From positions 1-64,000 of the forward strand of contig JAMDCQ010000018.1 of the NCBI GenBank assembly GCA_023488905.1: a DNA stretch of 64,000 bases. The letters run 5' to 3'. Both the position numbers and the translations under genes were made by a program. This DNA is from Candidatus Bathyarchaeota archaeon. Lineage in GTDB: Archaea; Thermoproteota; Bathyarchaeia; Bathyarchaeales; Bathycorpusculaceae. Every line of letters begins with the position of its first letter. Position 1 is the stretch's first letter. Shown here one piece after another: positions 41,678 through 51,224 of this stretch. The notes beneath the pieces are model-generated. The model was not told the origin of the DNA and searched no databases. It saw only the letters and a list, made by a program, of their open reading frames with translations.

Positions 41678-43417
41678 ATGCTTGGCAGTTCAAAGCTTCT
41701 TGTTTCAACAGCGACACTTCTTTTCTTTAGCTGGCTAGTGTTGATTTTGAATTTGAGAACTGACTACGTGAACCTCTCCGGAGTTGCGCCTCTTGGGATG
41801 GTTTACCTGCTCTTTCCGGCTTACTGGTTAATACTGGCAGGTTTTATTGCCACATGCTTTTTCGTGTTCAGAAAACCGGATACCCCACGTTGGCTCCACA
41901 TAGTTTTGTTGGCTCAGTTTGCGCTCATGCTTTACTATACGCCGTTTTTGCTTGGCGGTTTCTCTTGGAGCCCAGATAGCCTCTGGCATGCGGGTGTAGC
42001 GGACTACATGCCCTCTATACTTTCGGGTTCAAGTGTTACGTTAGGCGATTATGCGCAAAGCTATCCGCTTTCTTTCATGGTTACTTATGGTGTTGAAAGC
42101 GTTTTTTCTCTGGATGTTGTGACGTATACGCTGTACGTGTTTCCGCCCATTTGTATCGTGCTGATTTCCAGTTTGGCTTACTTTTTTGCTTCAAGAATCT
42201 CTAATAAGAAAACAGCGTTTCTATCAATGTTGCTTGCATTGCCAGCGTTGCATTATATTGAACCCCACGTTTCGCCCTTTGCAACTGGAACCGTACTTCT
42301 GTTGGCATCACTTGTCCTTCTAACGTATAAGGGTCCTAAAGCGTCAGTGCTCAGTTTATTGTTGATTGTTGCGCTTGTGTTGACGCATCCTATTTCGCCA
42401 TTGTTTTTGGGCATTTACCTTTCTGCCGCTGTGATTGTCAATTTATTCTACAGAAAGCACCCAGCTGAACAAGTCTATGCAGTTCCCTACATTAACAAGT
42501 TGTCGGCAACCTCGCCAAGGCGAAATGTTCTTCGTCTGACACTTTTGTTGCTTGTTTTGGGGGCGTTTTGGTTCTATTGGACGCTCTATCAAGCCTCACC
42601 GAACTACCTTGGAGTTCAAGCAACGGTTTCTAAAGTGTTTGACTTGACATTTTTAACAAATGTCGCCAGCGCCGTCCAATGGACTGCTGGCGGTCAGGGG
42701 TTTCTTTATCCTCAAGTCAGTCAGCTTAGCCTTTTTATCTATGCTATCTTTTTGGTCAGCGTGATAGCAATTTTTGCGTTTTCCTTTGTTGATTTTTTGA
42801 GGCATAAAAAGCACGCGGGGCAATCAACGTCGCTACTGTTGACGCTTACGTTGACTGCTATCGGCTCAGGCATTATGAGCTATCTACTTTTTGCCTCGTC
42901 TGGTGAGCGTTTTCTGTTAGGTCGGGGCTTAATTGTTTTCCTTTTAATGGGTGCCGTTTGTGTTGCATCTTATTTTGCTGGGTCAGGCAAAAGCGGCCTA
43001 ATCAAGACCACTGTTGCTTTTGTGTTGGTTGCGTTTCTTGTTTGTACTTTTCCTGTGATCGCGTATAGTAAAGAGGCATACAATACATTCACCCCCTCGG
43101 CAGAATCGGGGCTGGTTTTCCTCTCAGAAAACATAGACTTGTCCCAAGAAACACTTTCAATGACAAGCGACCAGCAGCTTGCAGCATACGCTGATTTAAG
43201 AGAAAACCTGACTTTAACTGGTTTTCCACCTGATTTAAACAAGCAAAAACCTGATGTTATTGTGTTACGGGTGAATTCCTATTACTTCTTGGCTATGAGG
43301 TATAACATGTCCTTAACCAACAATAGTTACACATTACTATGTGAGAATTTGACTCAAAACCCGTTGTATGACAAAGTGTATTCAAATTCCAAGTTTGATA
43401 TTTATCGCCGCCCATAA
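41678..43417 (+). CDS. multispan membrane protein, glycan-related
   Basis: A 579-residue membrane protein with about 12 predicted spans and a C-terminal extracytoplasmic portion (about 490-579) with LSENIDLSQETLSMTSDQQLAAYADLRENLTLTGFPPD. A loop with GFSWSPDSLWHAGVADYM after the third span recalls the catalytic aspartate-bearing loop of GT-C glycosyltransferases. No known family is certain. Starts 3 bases after the CapK-like stop. It probably transfers or exports lipid-linked glycan; the second large membrane protein at 60699 is unrelated in sequence to the eye. Confidence 0.68.
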   Translation: MLGSSKLLVSTATLLFFSWLVLILNLRTDYVNLSGVAPLGMVYLLFPAYWLILAGFIATCFFVFRKPDTPRWLHIVLLAQFALMLYYTPFLLGGFSWSPDSLWHAGVADYMPSILSGSSVTLGDYAQSYPLSFMVTYGVESVFSLDVVTYTLYVFPPICIVLISSLAYFFASRISNKKTAFLSMLLALPALHYIEPHVSPFATGTVLLLASLVLLTYKGPKASVLSLLLIVALVLTHPISPLFLGIYLSAAVIVNLFYRKHPAEQVYAVPYINKLSATSPRRNVLRLTLLLLVLGAFWFYWTLYQASPNYLGVQATVSKVFDLTFLTNVASAVQWTAGGQGFLYPQVSQLSLFIYAIFLVSVIAIFAFSFVDFLRHKKHAGQSTSLLLTLTLTAIGSGIMSYLLFASSGERFLLGRGLIVFLLMGAVCVASYFAGSGKSGLIKTTVAFVLVAFLVCTFPVIAYSKEAYNTFTPSAESGLVFLSENIDLSQETLSMTSDQQLAAYADLRENLTLTGFPPDLNKQKPDVIVLRVNSYYFLAMRYNMSLTNNSYTLLCENLTQNPLYDKVYSNSKFDIYRRP

Positions 43418-43462
43418 TGCTATTTTAGCCCTATTAGGTGAATTGTACTCTCGAGCACTAAC

Positions 43463-43470
43463 TTTATATT
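43463..43470 (+). promoter_or_regulatory. TATA-box-like element before the giant secreted gene
   Basis: TTTATATT lies about 56-63 bp upstream of ATG 43526 and about 48 bp after the preceding stop codon. Confidence 0.45.
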
Positions 43471-43525
43471 ACCCCCCTCATTGTACTATTTTAGTAATTT
43501 ATCTTTTTTTTAGGAAGCAGAAAAC

Positions 43526-46500
43526 ATGTTTTTTAAATCTACTTTTTGTATTGAGAAGTTAGGTAAGCTACGTTCTTTTGAGCTGAAGAGTTTTTTACTT
43601 ATATTAACTTTGATTGTCTCTACAGTTATCCCCACTGTTATAGTATCACCTGCTGAGGCAGCAGTTCCCACTCAACTTTCGCTTAAATGGAACGGATATG
43701 TAACGGGGGGTGGAGAGTCGCTTCTTGTTGCCGATGTCAGATCGGATTATTCCGGAGAAGAGGTTGTTCATTGCGGAGGAGGAGTACAGCCATCTTCAAG
43801 TCCCGGGCGAGTGACAGTCTTGAACGGTCAGACAGGCGCGACAATCCAGACTCGGTCTATCGCAGGTGTTGGCGATACTTGTCAAGCTCAAATGGCTGAT
43901 GTTGATAACGATGGGCGACTAGAGATTATCGTACCACTTCAACAACCTGCTGGCTTAGTAATTTTGAACTCTGAAGACCTCAGTATTTTATGGAACGCAC
44001 CAGGTACATACTCTGGGAATTCTGGATACTTTACTAATCCTGCTGGTGGAAGAGTAGACAGCAGTCCAGTCATTGGTGACATTGATGGTGACGGTTATAA
44101 AGACATCTTTGTGGGCATAATGGCTTATGAGGAACAACCCGAAACTGGTAGTCTAAGACATCTTGAATACGATCCAAGCGTAGGAACCATTGTGCAGCGT
44201 CAAGTTAGAATCGTTTGGCACCCTTGCGCGGGTGGTTTATCACTTGGTGATACAGATAATGATGGAACGTATGAGTTGTATATGGCTGACCGTAGTCAAG
44301 GTGGAATGCCTGATGGAAGTTGGGGCCGAGGATTAAGATCTTTTTGGGCTGAAAACTTGACTTCCCGATGGGATCTCTATGATAACATGATGAGTAGTAA
44401 CATCCCAATGTTAGCTGACGTTAACGATGATGGCATACGGGATGTAGTAGCAACTGACTTGAGCAGGGCTGTTTTGGTTTTGAATTCTTCTAATGGTCAT
44501 CCCTTGACTAACGATGAGGGCACAATTCTTCGCGGGTCTATAAGTGAACGACGTAATCACTATCAATCATCAATCTACGATATTGACGGCGACGGCAACT
44601 TAGAAATCCTAAGTGCCGACGGATTTGAAGCTAGTTATGATAATGTTACGGTTTGGGATTTATGGGATTGGGCGTTAGATGCCTCAATCAATACTACCCT
44701 TGTTGGGACTGTTCCTACGCGTTCTTGGAAAGGTCCTACAGTTGGTGAGGTCACCGGTGATGGGCTTATGGATATTATCGTTACAACATTTGAATTCGAA
44801 AATAATAGTGATCGGGGTATGGTTCAAGTTTACGATCATAACTACAATCTTGTAGCGTATACACCTAACAACCTACGTCATAGAGCGATTGAATCAGTTG
44901 TTCAAGATGTTGATAAGAACGCTGACGGCTTAAACGAGTTACTCGTGCTGACTCAGGGCGGGGTAATTTACTGCTTTGAAACATCAGGAATCGCTGCAAA
45001 TCCAAGAGCAAGAAGTGAGGTTCAATTCTACAGTGAAAGCAGGCTGGGCGCCTCTGAATACGTACCTTATGAGCCACCTTACACTAACGCTTCGTATCCT
45101 TCTTCGCCATCAATACCGAACGATGCCCCTACACATGGTACCCCAATCCTTTCAGGTAGTGCCGACACCGATAACTTGATTTGTTATAATCAATCAACCA
45201 CCGACCCTGATGGAAATTCTGTAACCAACATTTACAGTTGGGCTAAGAATGGCGTTTCTATTGCTAATCTAATTTTACCCTTCGACGCAAAGACTAATCC
45301 GGAGTTAGAATACAGTGGCTTTGCATATACAAAAGATTATTCTGGTTATGGCAATCTGGGTAACGTCTTTGGCGCGTCATGGACCGGTGCAGGAAGAGTT
45401 GGCGGTGCCTACAGCTTTGACGGTAACGATTTCATAAAAATTGAGGAGCAAGGAACAAGCTTGGGTGGAGACGGCACATGGGATGAAATCGCTGTGGAAT
45501 TCTGGGTTAAAGCGATAGAAAACACGGGAAATGAGACTTTGCTTTGGAAACACGATCGTTATGAATTCAGTAAGGGGGGGTTTAGTAGTTGGACTGGTTT
45601 ATATACTCCTTCTTCAGGAATCGGGTATCGGGTAGACTTCGCAGCAGATGATGCCAGCAATCAAATTACATGGTATATTTATACTCCTAATGCAAGTGAT
45701 CCTGAAACTTCTATTGCATACGTTGCTCTTGCCAATATTTATGAAAATGTTAAGGATTGGCACCATGTAGTTTGTACTTATAAGTCAGGAGAAGGCCTAA
45801 GAGTTTACGTCGATGGAGTGGAAGCCGGCGCCTTACTTGGTGTATCTGGAAACATAGTAAAAACTAATGGATCCGCAAGAAGTCGTTACTTAGGAGATAT
45901 GCTTGGAGACTGGGGCTATATCTTCTCAGGCGGTATGATGGACACCAATAAGGGGCCACTTGAGATAGGGCGGGAGAGAACAAGTGGTGATTTTAAAGGT
46001 ATTCTTGATGAAATAAGAATATACCCCAGTGCTGTTAGTACTGATCAGATTTACCTTCGATATATAGACACCAAAAGCGGTTTTGGCACCCAATCTACAA
46101 TTTCACATGAGGAGACAACTGTTGGTGATCAATGGCGATGCCAAGTTACCCCCAACGATGGACTCGCCGACGGAACAACCATAAACACAAACACCGTCAC
46201 CATACAATCAGGACAACCCCAACAATACAGCCTGTTGATGAACGTTGTAGGCAATGGCATCACGGATCCAAGTGCAGGCACACATCAATACACCTCTGGA
46301 ACTGTAGTTACCTTAACGGCTGATCCTGCTGATGACTACGTATTTTCTGGGTGGAGCGGAGCCGTAACAGGAACCACTAACCCCACAACAGTCACTATGG
46401 ATGCAAACAAAACAGTTACCGCGACCTTCACTCCCCAATCAGAACACCTATTTGCCGATGACTTTGAATCTGGTACACTGTCTGCTTGGGCGGGACAAGA

Positions 46501-48112
46501 AAGCACCGCAACTGTGGTGACCACTAACCCCCACGGTGGGACTTATTGTTTGAGAGGCAGTTTGACTTCTGGTGCAAACAACGGGTGGAGCGGCGCTTAT
46601 ACAAGTGTTTCAGGAGCGAATCCAGTTACACTTAACGCTTGGGTTTACTTCAATGCACCGCCAAACACAGATAACGAGGACCAATGGGCACTATGCTTCA
46701 GTCAAAGCACCGCAGGAAACGCCTTAGCATACGCAGGCGTACGGCAATCCAGCGGCCCGAACTATTGGGCTATATGGTACATCAGTTCTGGAACAACCTT
46801 AACCTATCAGCTTTCAAGCACGCCGTACACATCAGGCTGGCACTATGTACAACTCTCGATTAACCGTGGAACAGCAAACAACGGCTGGGTCGAACTAAGG
46901 GTTGACGGCGCACTCGTTTGCTCAGCATACACCTTGGACAACGACGGCAGAACGCTTTCTTATGCTAGAGTTGGCTTTAGCTACTCAGATGCGCCATCCG
47001 CCGCATCTTCAACTGTATTCATCGATGACGTAACAATCGACTCTTCCTCATCACCACCCCCAACCCAATATTCATTAACGGTGAATGTTGTTGGAAGCGG
47101 CTCTGTAACAAAGAACCCCAACCAGAGTACCTACATTTCAGGTACCCCCGTCGAGTTGACTGCTGTCCCTGCCTCGGGTTGGAGCTTTAGCGGCTGGAGC
47201 GGCGACTTAACTGGATCAACAAACCCAGCGACAATAACCATGAACAGCAACAAAACCGTCACTGCAACATTTACAGAAAACCCGCCAACACAATACACGT
47301 TGACTGTAAACATAGTCGGCAGCGGCTCAGTAAGCAAGAACCCAAACCAAGCCACATACACCTCAGGAACACCAGTCGAATTAACCGCTACTGCTGCAAC
47401 TGGCTATACCTTTACTGGATGGAGTGGAGACCTGACTGGCACAACAAACCCTGCTACAATCATCATGAATGCAAACAAGGTAGTTACTGCAACCTTTACC
47501 GTTAACTCAGCTCACTTGTTTGAGGACACCTTTGAATCAGGAACCCTATCGGCGTGGACTGGACAAGACGGCACCACCACAGTATCTTCAGCCAATCCAT
47601 ACCAAGGGACCTACCACTTAAGCTGTAGCATAGCTTCTGGCGCAAACAACGGCTGGAGCGGTGTTTACCAAAGCATCACAGGAACAAACCCCGTTCGCCT
47701 AAACGCCTACGTGTTCTTTAACAACCCGCCAAACACAAACGATGAAGATCAATGGGTACTCGCCTTCACACAGAACACAGCCGCCAACGCATTAGCTTAT
47801 GCTGGAATACGCCAAGTAGACGGCACACTGTACTGGTCAATCTGGTATTATTCTGGAACTGCATTGGTTTACCAAGTGTCAAGTACCCCGTATTCTGCGG
47901 GCTGGCACAACTTGGAGTTATCATTGAACCGAGGTACAGCAAACGACGGCTGGGTACAACTATACGTTGACGGCGCACTAACATGTTCAGCAAGCAACTT
48001 AGACAACGACGGCAGAACACTCAACTATGCAAGAGTTGGCTTCAGCTACTCGGACGCGGCGTCAGCAGCTACATCAACCATACACATAGACAACGTAACC
48101 ATCGACACCTAA
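43526..48112 (+). CDS. giant modular secreted FG-GAP/LamG/InlB-repeat protein
   Basis: A 1528-residue secreted protein. Signal peptide to about residue 46 (PAEAA). A beta-propeller follows with calcium-binding FG-GAP loops such as GDIDGDGYKDIF, GDTDNDGTYELY, YDIDGDGNLEIL (residues about 60-480). A LamG-type jelly-roll spans about 592-845 (SFDGNDFIKIEEQ, WHHVVCTYKSGEGLRVYVDG). Then come three InlB-type beta-grasp repeats with YTSGTPVELTA-(PA)-GY-FSGWSG (residues about 898-970, 1180-1250, 1252-1326) and two near-duplicate beta-sandwich domains (about 972-1173 and 1330-1528; DFESGTLSAW, NNGWSG, DNDGRTL, RVGFSYSD). No anchor at the C-terminus. Likely a surface adhesin or glycan-binding protein. 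Confidence 0.85.
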   Translation: MFFKSTFCIEKLGKLRSFELKSFLLILTLIVSTVIPTVIVSPAEAAVPTQLSLKWNGYVTGGGESLLVADVRSDYSGEEVVHCGGGVQPSSSPGRVTVLNGQTGATIQTRSIAGVGDTCQAQMADVDNDGRLEIIVPLQQPAGLVILNSEDLSILWNAPGTYSGNSGYFTNPAGGRVDSSPVIGDIDGDGYKDIFVGIMAYEEQPETGSLRHLEYDPSVGTIVQRQVRIVWHPCAGGLSLGDTDNDGTYELYMADRSQGGMPDGSWGRGLRSFWAENLTSRWDLYDNMMSSNIPMLADVNDDGIRDVVATDLSRAVLVLNSSNGHPLTNDEGTILRGSISERRNHYQSSIYDIDGDGNLEILSADGFEASYDNVTVWDLWDWALDASINTTLVGTVPTRSWKGPTVGEVTGDGLMDIIVTTFEFENNSDRGMVQVYDHNYNLVAYTPNNLRHRAIESVVQDVDKNADGLNELLVLTQGGVIYCFETSGIAANPRARSEVQFYSESRLGASEYVPYEPPYTNASYPSSPSIPNDAPTHGTPILSGSADTDNLICYNQSTTDPDGNSVTNIYSWAKNGVSIANLILPFDAKTNPELEYSGFAYTKDYSGYGNLGNVFGASWTGAGRVGGAYSFDGNDFIKIEEQGTSLGGDGTWDEIAVEFWVKAIENTGNETLLWKHDRYEFSKGGFSSWTGLYTPSSGIGYRVDFAADDASNQITWYIYTPNASDPETSIAYVALANIYENVKDWHHVVCTYKSGEGLRVYVDGVEAGALLGVSGNIVKTNGSARSRYLGDMLGDWGYIFSGGMMDTNKGPLEIGRERTSGDFKGILDEIRIYPSAVSTDQIYLRYIDTKSGFGTQSTISHEETTVGDQWRCQVTPNDGLADGTTINTNTVTIQSGQPQQYSLLMNVVGNGITDPSAGTHQYTSGTVVTLTADPADDYVFSGWSGAVTGTTNPTTVTMDANKTVTATFTPQSEHLFADDFESGTLSAWAGQESTATVVTTNPHGGTYCLRGSLTSGANNGWSGAYTSVSGANPVTLNAWVYFNAPPNTDNEDQWALCFSQSTAGNALAYAGVRQSSGPNYWAIWYISSGTTLTYQLSSTPYTSGWHYVQLSINRGTANNGWVELRVDGALVCSAYTLDNDGRTLSYARVGFSYSDAPSAASSTVFIDDVTIDSSSSPPPTQYSLTVNVVGSGSVTKNPNQSTYISGTPVELTAVPASGWSFSGWSGDLTGSTNPATITMNSNKTVTATFTENPPTQYTLTVNIVGSGSVSKNPNQATYTSGTPVELTATAATGYTFTGWSGDLTGTTNPATIIMNANKVVTATFTVNSAHLFEDTFESGTLSAWTGQDGTTTVSSANPYQGTYHLSCSIASGANNGWSGVYQSITGTNPVRLNAYVFFNNPPNTNDEDQWVLAFTQNTAANALAYAGIRQVDGTLYWSIWYYSGTALVYQVSSTPYSAGWHNLELSLNRGTANDGWVQLYVDGALTCSASNLDNDGRTLNYARVGFSYSDAASAATSTIHIDNVTIDT

Positions 48113-48174
48113 CCTCCCTTTTTTAGGTCTTTAAAAAAAGCAGTTTGCGTCAATAGTAAATCAAAGAAGAGGTT

Positions 48175-48420
48175 TGTTTGGTGGTTTCTGGTTTGGGTTG
48201 TTTTTTCTTGTGGAAGAAAAAAGGGGTCGATACATGGTTTCACATTCGCATGGTGGCGGTTTCAACATGCTTCTATGTTGAGCGTGTGGAGAAAATCTTA
48301 CTGCCCACATCGAATCGGGCGCTGAATTACGTTGCAACACCAAAACACAACTTCCTTCTCAAGCAGACATGTGGTGTGCCGTAAAATTTCCCACTCACAT
48401 AAAGATCGCAGAACAAAAAT
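48175..48420 (+). repeat. dispersed mosaic repeat, family 1, copy 3
   Basis: Third copy of the family. Its 5' half resembles copy 2 (reverse complement of about 7160-7215) and its 3' half copy 1 (aagcagacatgtggtgtgcc and onward, about 50 bases nearly identical). Lies in the gene-free stretch 48113-48492 between the giant secreted gene and a convergent glycoside hydrolase gene. Nothing else is seen in that stretch. Confidence 0.7.
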
Positions 48421-48492
48421 TTGATCTAATGCCAAAAAAAGGAAAGGTAAGGGTATTCCCCTTTAGGTTTTCCCGAGTTCTTATGGTCTGGA

Positions 48493-50184
48493 TTAGGTTG
48501 ACAGCTTAAAGCAGTCCCCATAGATCAGCATTGGGTGTTGCATGCTGTAGGTGTAGAGTATGCCCATTTCTGCGTTTGCGACTGTGGTATTGGCGGTTGT
48601 GTTGACGTTGATTTTGATTTCGAGGATTTTTACGCCGTTAACAAACATTTCAGCCAAAGTTTTTTGTGCATCCCAATGGAGTTCAACGTTGTACCATCTG
48701 TCAGTTGAGACGGAAACGGCTGCGGACGTCTTGTAGGTGTTGCCTGCGAATAGCATCCATTTGTTTACTCCGTCTTCGCGTCTAACCCCTGCGAGTGCGA
48801 TGTCGTTGCCGCTGCTGTCGCTGAAGCGTAACACGTAAAACCTGTCGCCATTGTCGTTTAGAATCCTTGTTCCGGTTGTGCTGCTGACGATTCGGAAATC
48901 GGCGCTTGCATATACGTCTTGGCTGGTTATGCTTTTTCTTAGGTAAGCGTTTTCCCGTGTGCTGGTGCTGCCGCTGGTGTAGAATCTTGCGTGGTATTGG
49001 CCTTCGCATGGGCTGGAGCTTGATACTGATACTGTGTCTTTGTATGTGGTGATGGTTCGACTCCAGCTGCCTGTGCTTCTTGATTCAAAGCCATCTGCAA
49101 ATGCTGTGCTTGTCGTTGGTGGTGGAGTTGTCGGGGTGGGCGTTGGTTTTGGGGTTGGGGTTGCTGTTGGTTGAGGAGTGGTTGTTGGTTTAGGCGTAGT
49201 TGTCGGAGTTGGTGTGACTGTTGGACTTGGTGTAGGTGATGACGTGGGTGTGGCTGTAGGTGTTGCTGTGGGGCGGGGTGTTGAAGTCGGGGTTGAAGTT
49301 GGCGTCGGTGTTGGGCTTGTGCCTGATTGTGGCGCGGTGACAGCTGGGAAAGCTAAGCCTAAAGAATTGTACTTTGGCATGTTGTTTTGGTTTTCATTCA
49401 TCCAAACGGTGTTGCCTATACCCATGCTTGCGGTCTGCGAAAGGAATTCGTTTAGTTCGCTTACTGTAGCTGATGTGAAGCTGTTGTATTCGTTGAAGTC
49501 TGCGCCGACTTCAGTATTAATGAGTTTTATGCCTTTAGATTGAGCTGTTTGCATCTGCGAAAGTGCGCCTGAGGGGCTCCAGCTGTTGAAGTAGAAGTGG
49601 TAACCTTGGTATGTGTTGTCCAACGGGTCGTCTATGACCGTCCATGCCTGGTTCCATTTGTCCACTATCAAGGGGTTGGTGTAGCCTGCCGCGCGGATTT
49701 CATCCACTAAGCTCTGCATTAGTGGGTAGAAGTCGCTTGAGATGTACTCATTTATCAGTTCTACGAAGACGCGTTGGTTGTTTGGGTATGCTTCGAGGAC
49801 TTCGAAGATGCTGTTGCGGATTGTGTTCCAGTTGTTGCGTGCTGAGGTGGCTGAGGCTTCTGTCGGCGGGTAGAGGTGGTTGCGGTCGACGATTATGGTA
49901 TAGCTGCTGTGGTCGAGGAAGTATTGGACGAAATCCTCGTGGTATGGGTGTGGGCCGCCTGACCATGCTGGGTTGGCGCTCATGCGGTAGGTGTTTAGGC
50001 CGTTTGCTTGCATCGTGCTGATTATGTTATCTAATTGCCCGGTGCTTGTTGGGTATCCGCTTAAACCTAAGAAGACTTTGTTTGCGGATTGGGCTGGTGC
50101 TGCCTGTATGGTTGAAATCGCGGTTCCTAATAGCAGGGGCAGTAAGATTCCTACTATAACGATTGCTTTTTTGGTTTTATTCAT
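48493..50184 (-). CDS. secreted glycoside hydrolase (clan A-like) with C-terminal accessory domain
   Basis: A 563-residue secreted protein. Signal peptide to about residue 29; a TIM-barrel hydrolase domain (about 35-285) with the acid/base in VELINEYIS (Glu146) and the nucleophile in KLINTEVGADF (Glu225), as in GH5/clan A enzymes. A long linker of TPTP and TPTST repeats (about 290-372) links it to a 190-residue jelly-roll-like domain (FADGFESRSTGSW, VGVRREDGVNKWML) similar in layout to the beta-sandwiches of the giant secreted protein. The linker would be O-glycosylated in other organisms. Likely polysaccharide hydrolase acting outside; substrate unknown. TATA-like AT-rich DNA lies about 40 bp upstream. 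Confidence 0.83.
   Translation of the reverse strand: MNKTKKAIVIVGILLPLLLGTAISTIQAAPAQSANKVFLGLSGYPTSTGQLDNIISTMQANGLNTYRMSANPAWSGGPHPYHEDFVQYFLDHSSYTIIVDRNHLYPPTEASATSARNNWNTIRNSIFEVLEAYPNNQRVFVELINEYISSDFYPLMQSLVDEIRAAGYTNPLIVDKWNQAWTVIDDPLDNTYQGYHFYFNSWSPSGALSQMQTAQSKGIKLINTEVGADFNEYNSFTSATVSELNEFLSQTASMGIGNTVWMNENQNNMPKYNSLGLAFPAVTAPQSGTSPTPTPTSTPTSTPRPTATPTATPTSSPTPSPTVTPTPTTTPKPTTTPQPTATPTPKPTPTPTTPPPTTSTAFADGFESRSTGSWSRTITTYKDTVSVSSSSPCEGQYHARFYTSGSTSTRENAYLRKSITSQDVYASADFRIVSSTTGTRILNDNGDRFYVLRFSDSSGNDIALAGVRREDGVNKWMLFAGNTYKTSAAVSVSTDRWYNVELHWDAQKTLAEMFVNGVKILEIKINVNTTANTTVANAEMGILYTYSMQHPMLIYGDCFKLST
49130..49320 (-). repeat. low-complexity Thr/Pro linker region
   Basis: GTTGG-, GTGTTGG- and GGTGTT-type tandem repeats encode the TPTPT linker of the glycoside hydrolase. 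A similar stretch at 56650-56840 encodes the linker of the second hydrolase. Confidence 0.75.
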
Positions 50185-50465
50185 ACCTCTCTTCCTTGCC
50201 CTAATGGCGGCTTAATGTTAATTTAATATTTTTGCGAATTTTCGCTAGGTTTGTTTGCACATTATGCTTCGCTATAGTGAATCTTAATGTTTACTTAACT
50301 TCTCATGTTTGCAATGTTGGCTTCACATACTTTTGTGGGGCAAAATTTTCTAGAAAAAGCAGGAAAAGGTTCTATATCATTTTCTGAGCTTTCCAGAAGT
50401 AACTTCCTTAGGGCTTTAAAAGATTCTTTCACTGCTAGTCATATGGTTTTTTAGGTGATTTTTTG

Positions 50466-51167
50466 ATGAATGAGCTTCGTTCCCCTATCTCAGTTGTTAT
50501 TGCGACTCTTAACGAAGAGCAAGGAATTGGACCCACAATCGACGAGATGCAGCACGTCTTAAACAACCCATACATGGTTGTCGTAGACGGCAACAGCGTT
50601 GACCGAACCATTGAAATCGCCAAAAACATGGGCGCAGACGTTCTGCTTCAAGAGGGCAAAGGTAAGGGCGACGCGATGTTTCAGGGCTTACGGATGCTGG
50701 ACTCACAGGTTCCCTACGTTGTTTTCACCGACGCAGATTACACGTATCCAGCGGGGTTCATTCCCCGGATGGTCGAGGTTTTGGAACAAAACCCCCAAGT
50801 TGGGATGGTTATCGGTAACAGGTTTAGAGGCGAATACAACGTTTCAAAGTCCATCACCAACCCCTTCTATTTAGGCAACAAACTGCTGGCGTTCGCTCAA
50901 CTGGTAATGAACGGAGTTAAGCTTGAAGATCCACTTTCGGGTTTGAGGGTGGTGCGCAGCGAGGTTTTGAAGGATTGGAAACCCAAAAGCAAAGGCTTCG
51001 ATGTAGAAGCAGAGATGAACGCCATCGTCGAGCGCAGAGGGTACCAAATCATTGAGGTGCCAATCGATTACCGTGATCGTTTGGGGGAAAAGAAACTCAA
51101 ACTGCGGCACGGTTTGGGGATAATGAAGCGCATAGTTGCCGAAAGCTTTGCTTTAAACTACACCTAA
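50466..51167 (+). CDS. DPM/AglD-like glycosyltransferase, family 2
   Basis: A 233-residue GT2 domain: ISVVIATLNEEQGIGPTIDEM, VVVDGNSVDRTIEIAK, FTDADYTYPAGFIPRM (DxD) and SGLRVVRSEVL, KGFDVEAEMNAIVERRGYQI, in the order of dolichyl-phosphate mannosyltransferases. There is no C-terminal membrane domain. It likely loads a sugar onto a dolichol-type lipid carrier for the glycan assembly here. AGGTGAT before ATG 50466 is the ribosome site. Start of a plus-strand run interrupted by hydrolase genes on the other strand. Confidence 0.88.
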   Translation: MNELRSPISVVIATLNEEQGIGPTIDEMQHVLNNPYMVVVDGNSVDRTIEIAKNMGADVLLQEGKGKGDAMFQGLRMLDSQVPYVVFTDADYTYPAGFIPRMVEVLEQNPQVGMVIGNRFRGEYNVSKSITNPFYLGNKLLAFAQLVMNGVKLEDPLSGLRVVRSEVLKDWKPKSKGFDVEAEMNAIVERRGYQIIEVPIDYRDRLGEKKLKLRHGLGIMKRIVAESFALNYT

Positions 51168-51224
51168 TCATGGCGCGTATTTTCAGGTAACTGGATATCG
51201 TTGCAGCATTTTGGAGGGTGGCAT

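Noticed and set aside
49644-50021. Plus-strand 125-codon ORF inside the glycoside hydrolase
   Set aside because: Arg/Cys/Gly-rich shadow of the GH gene.
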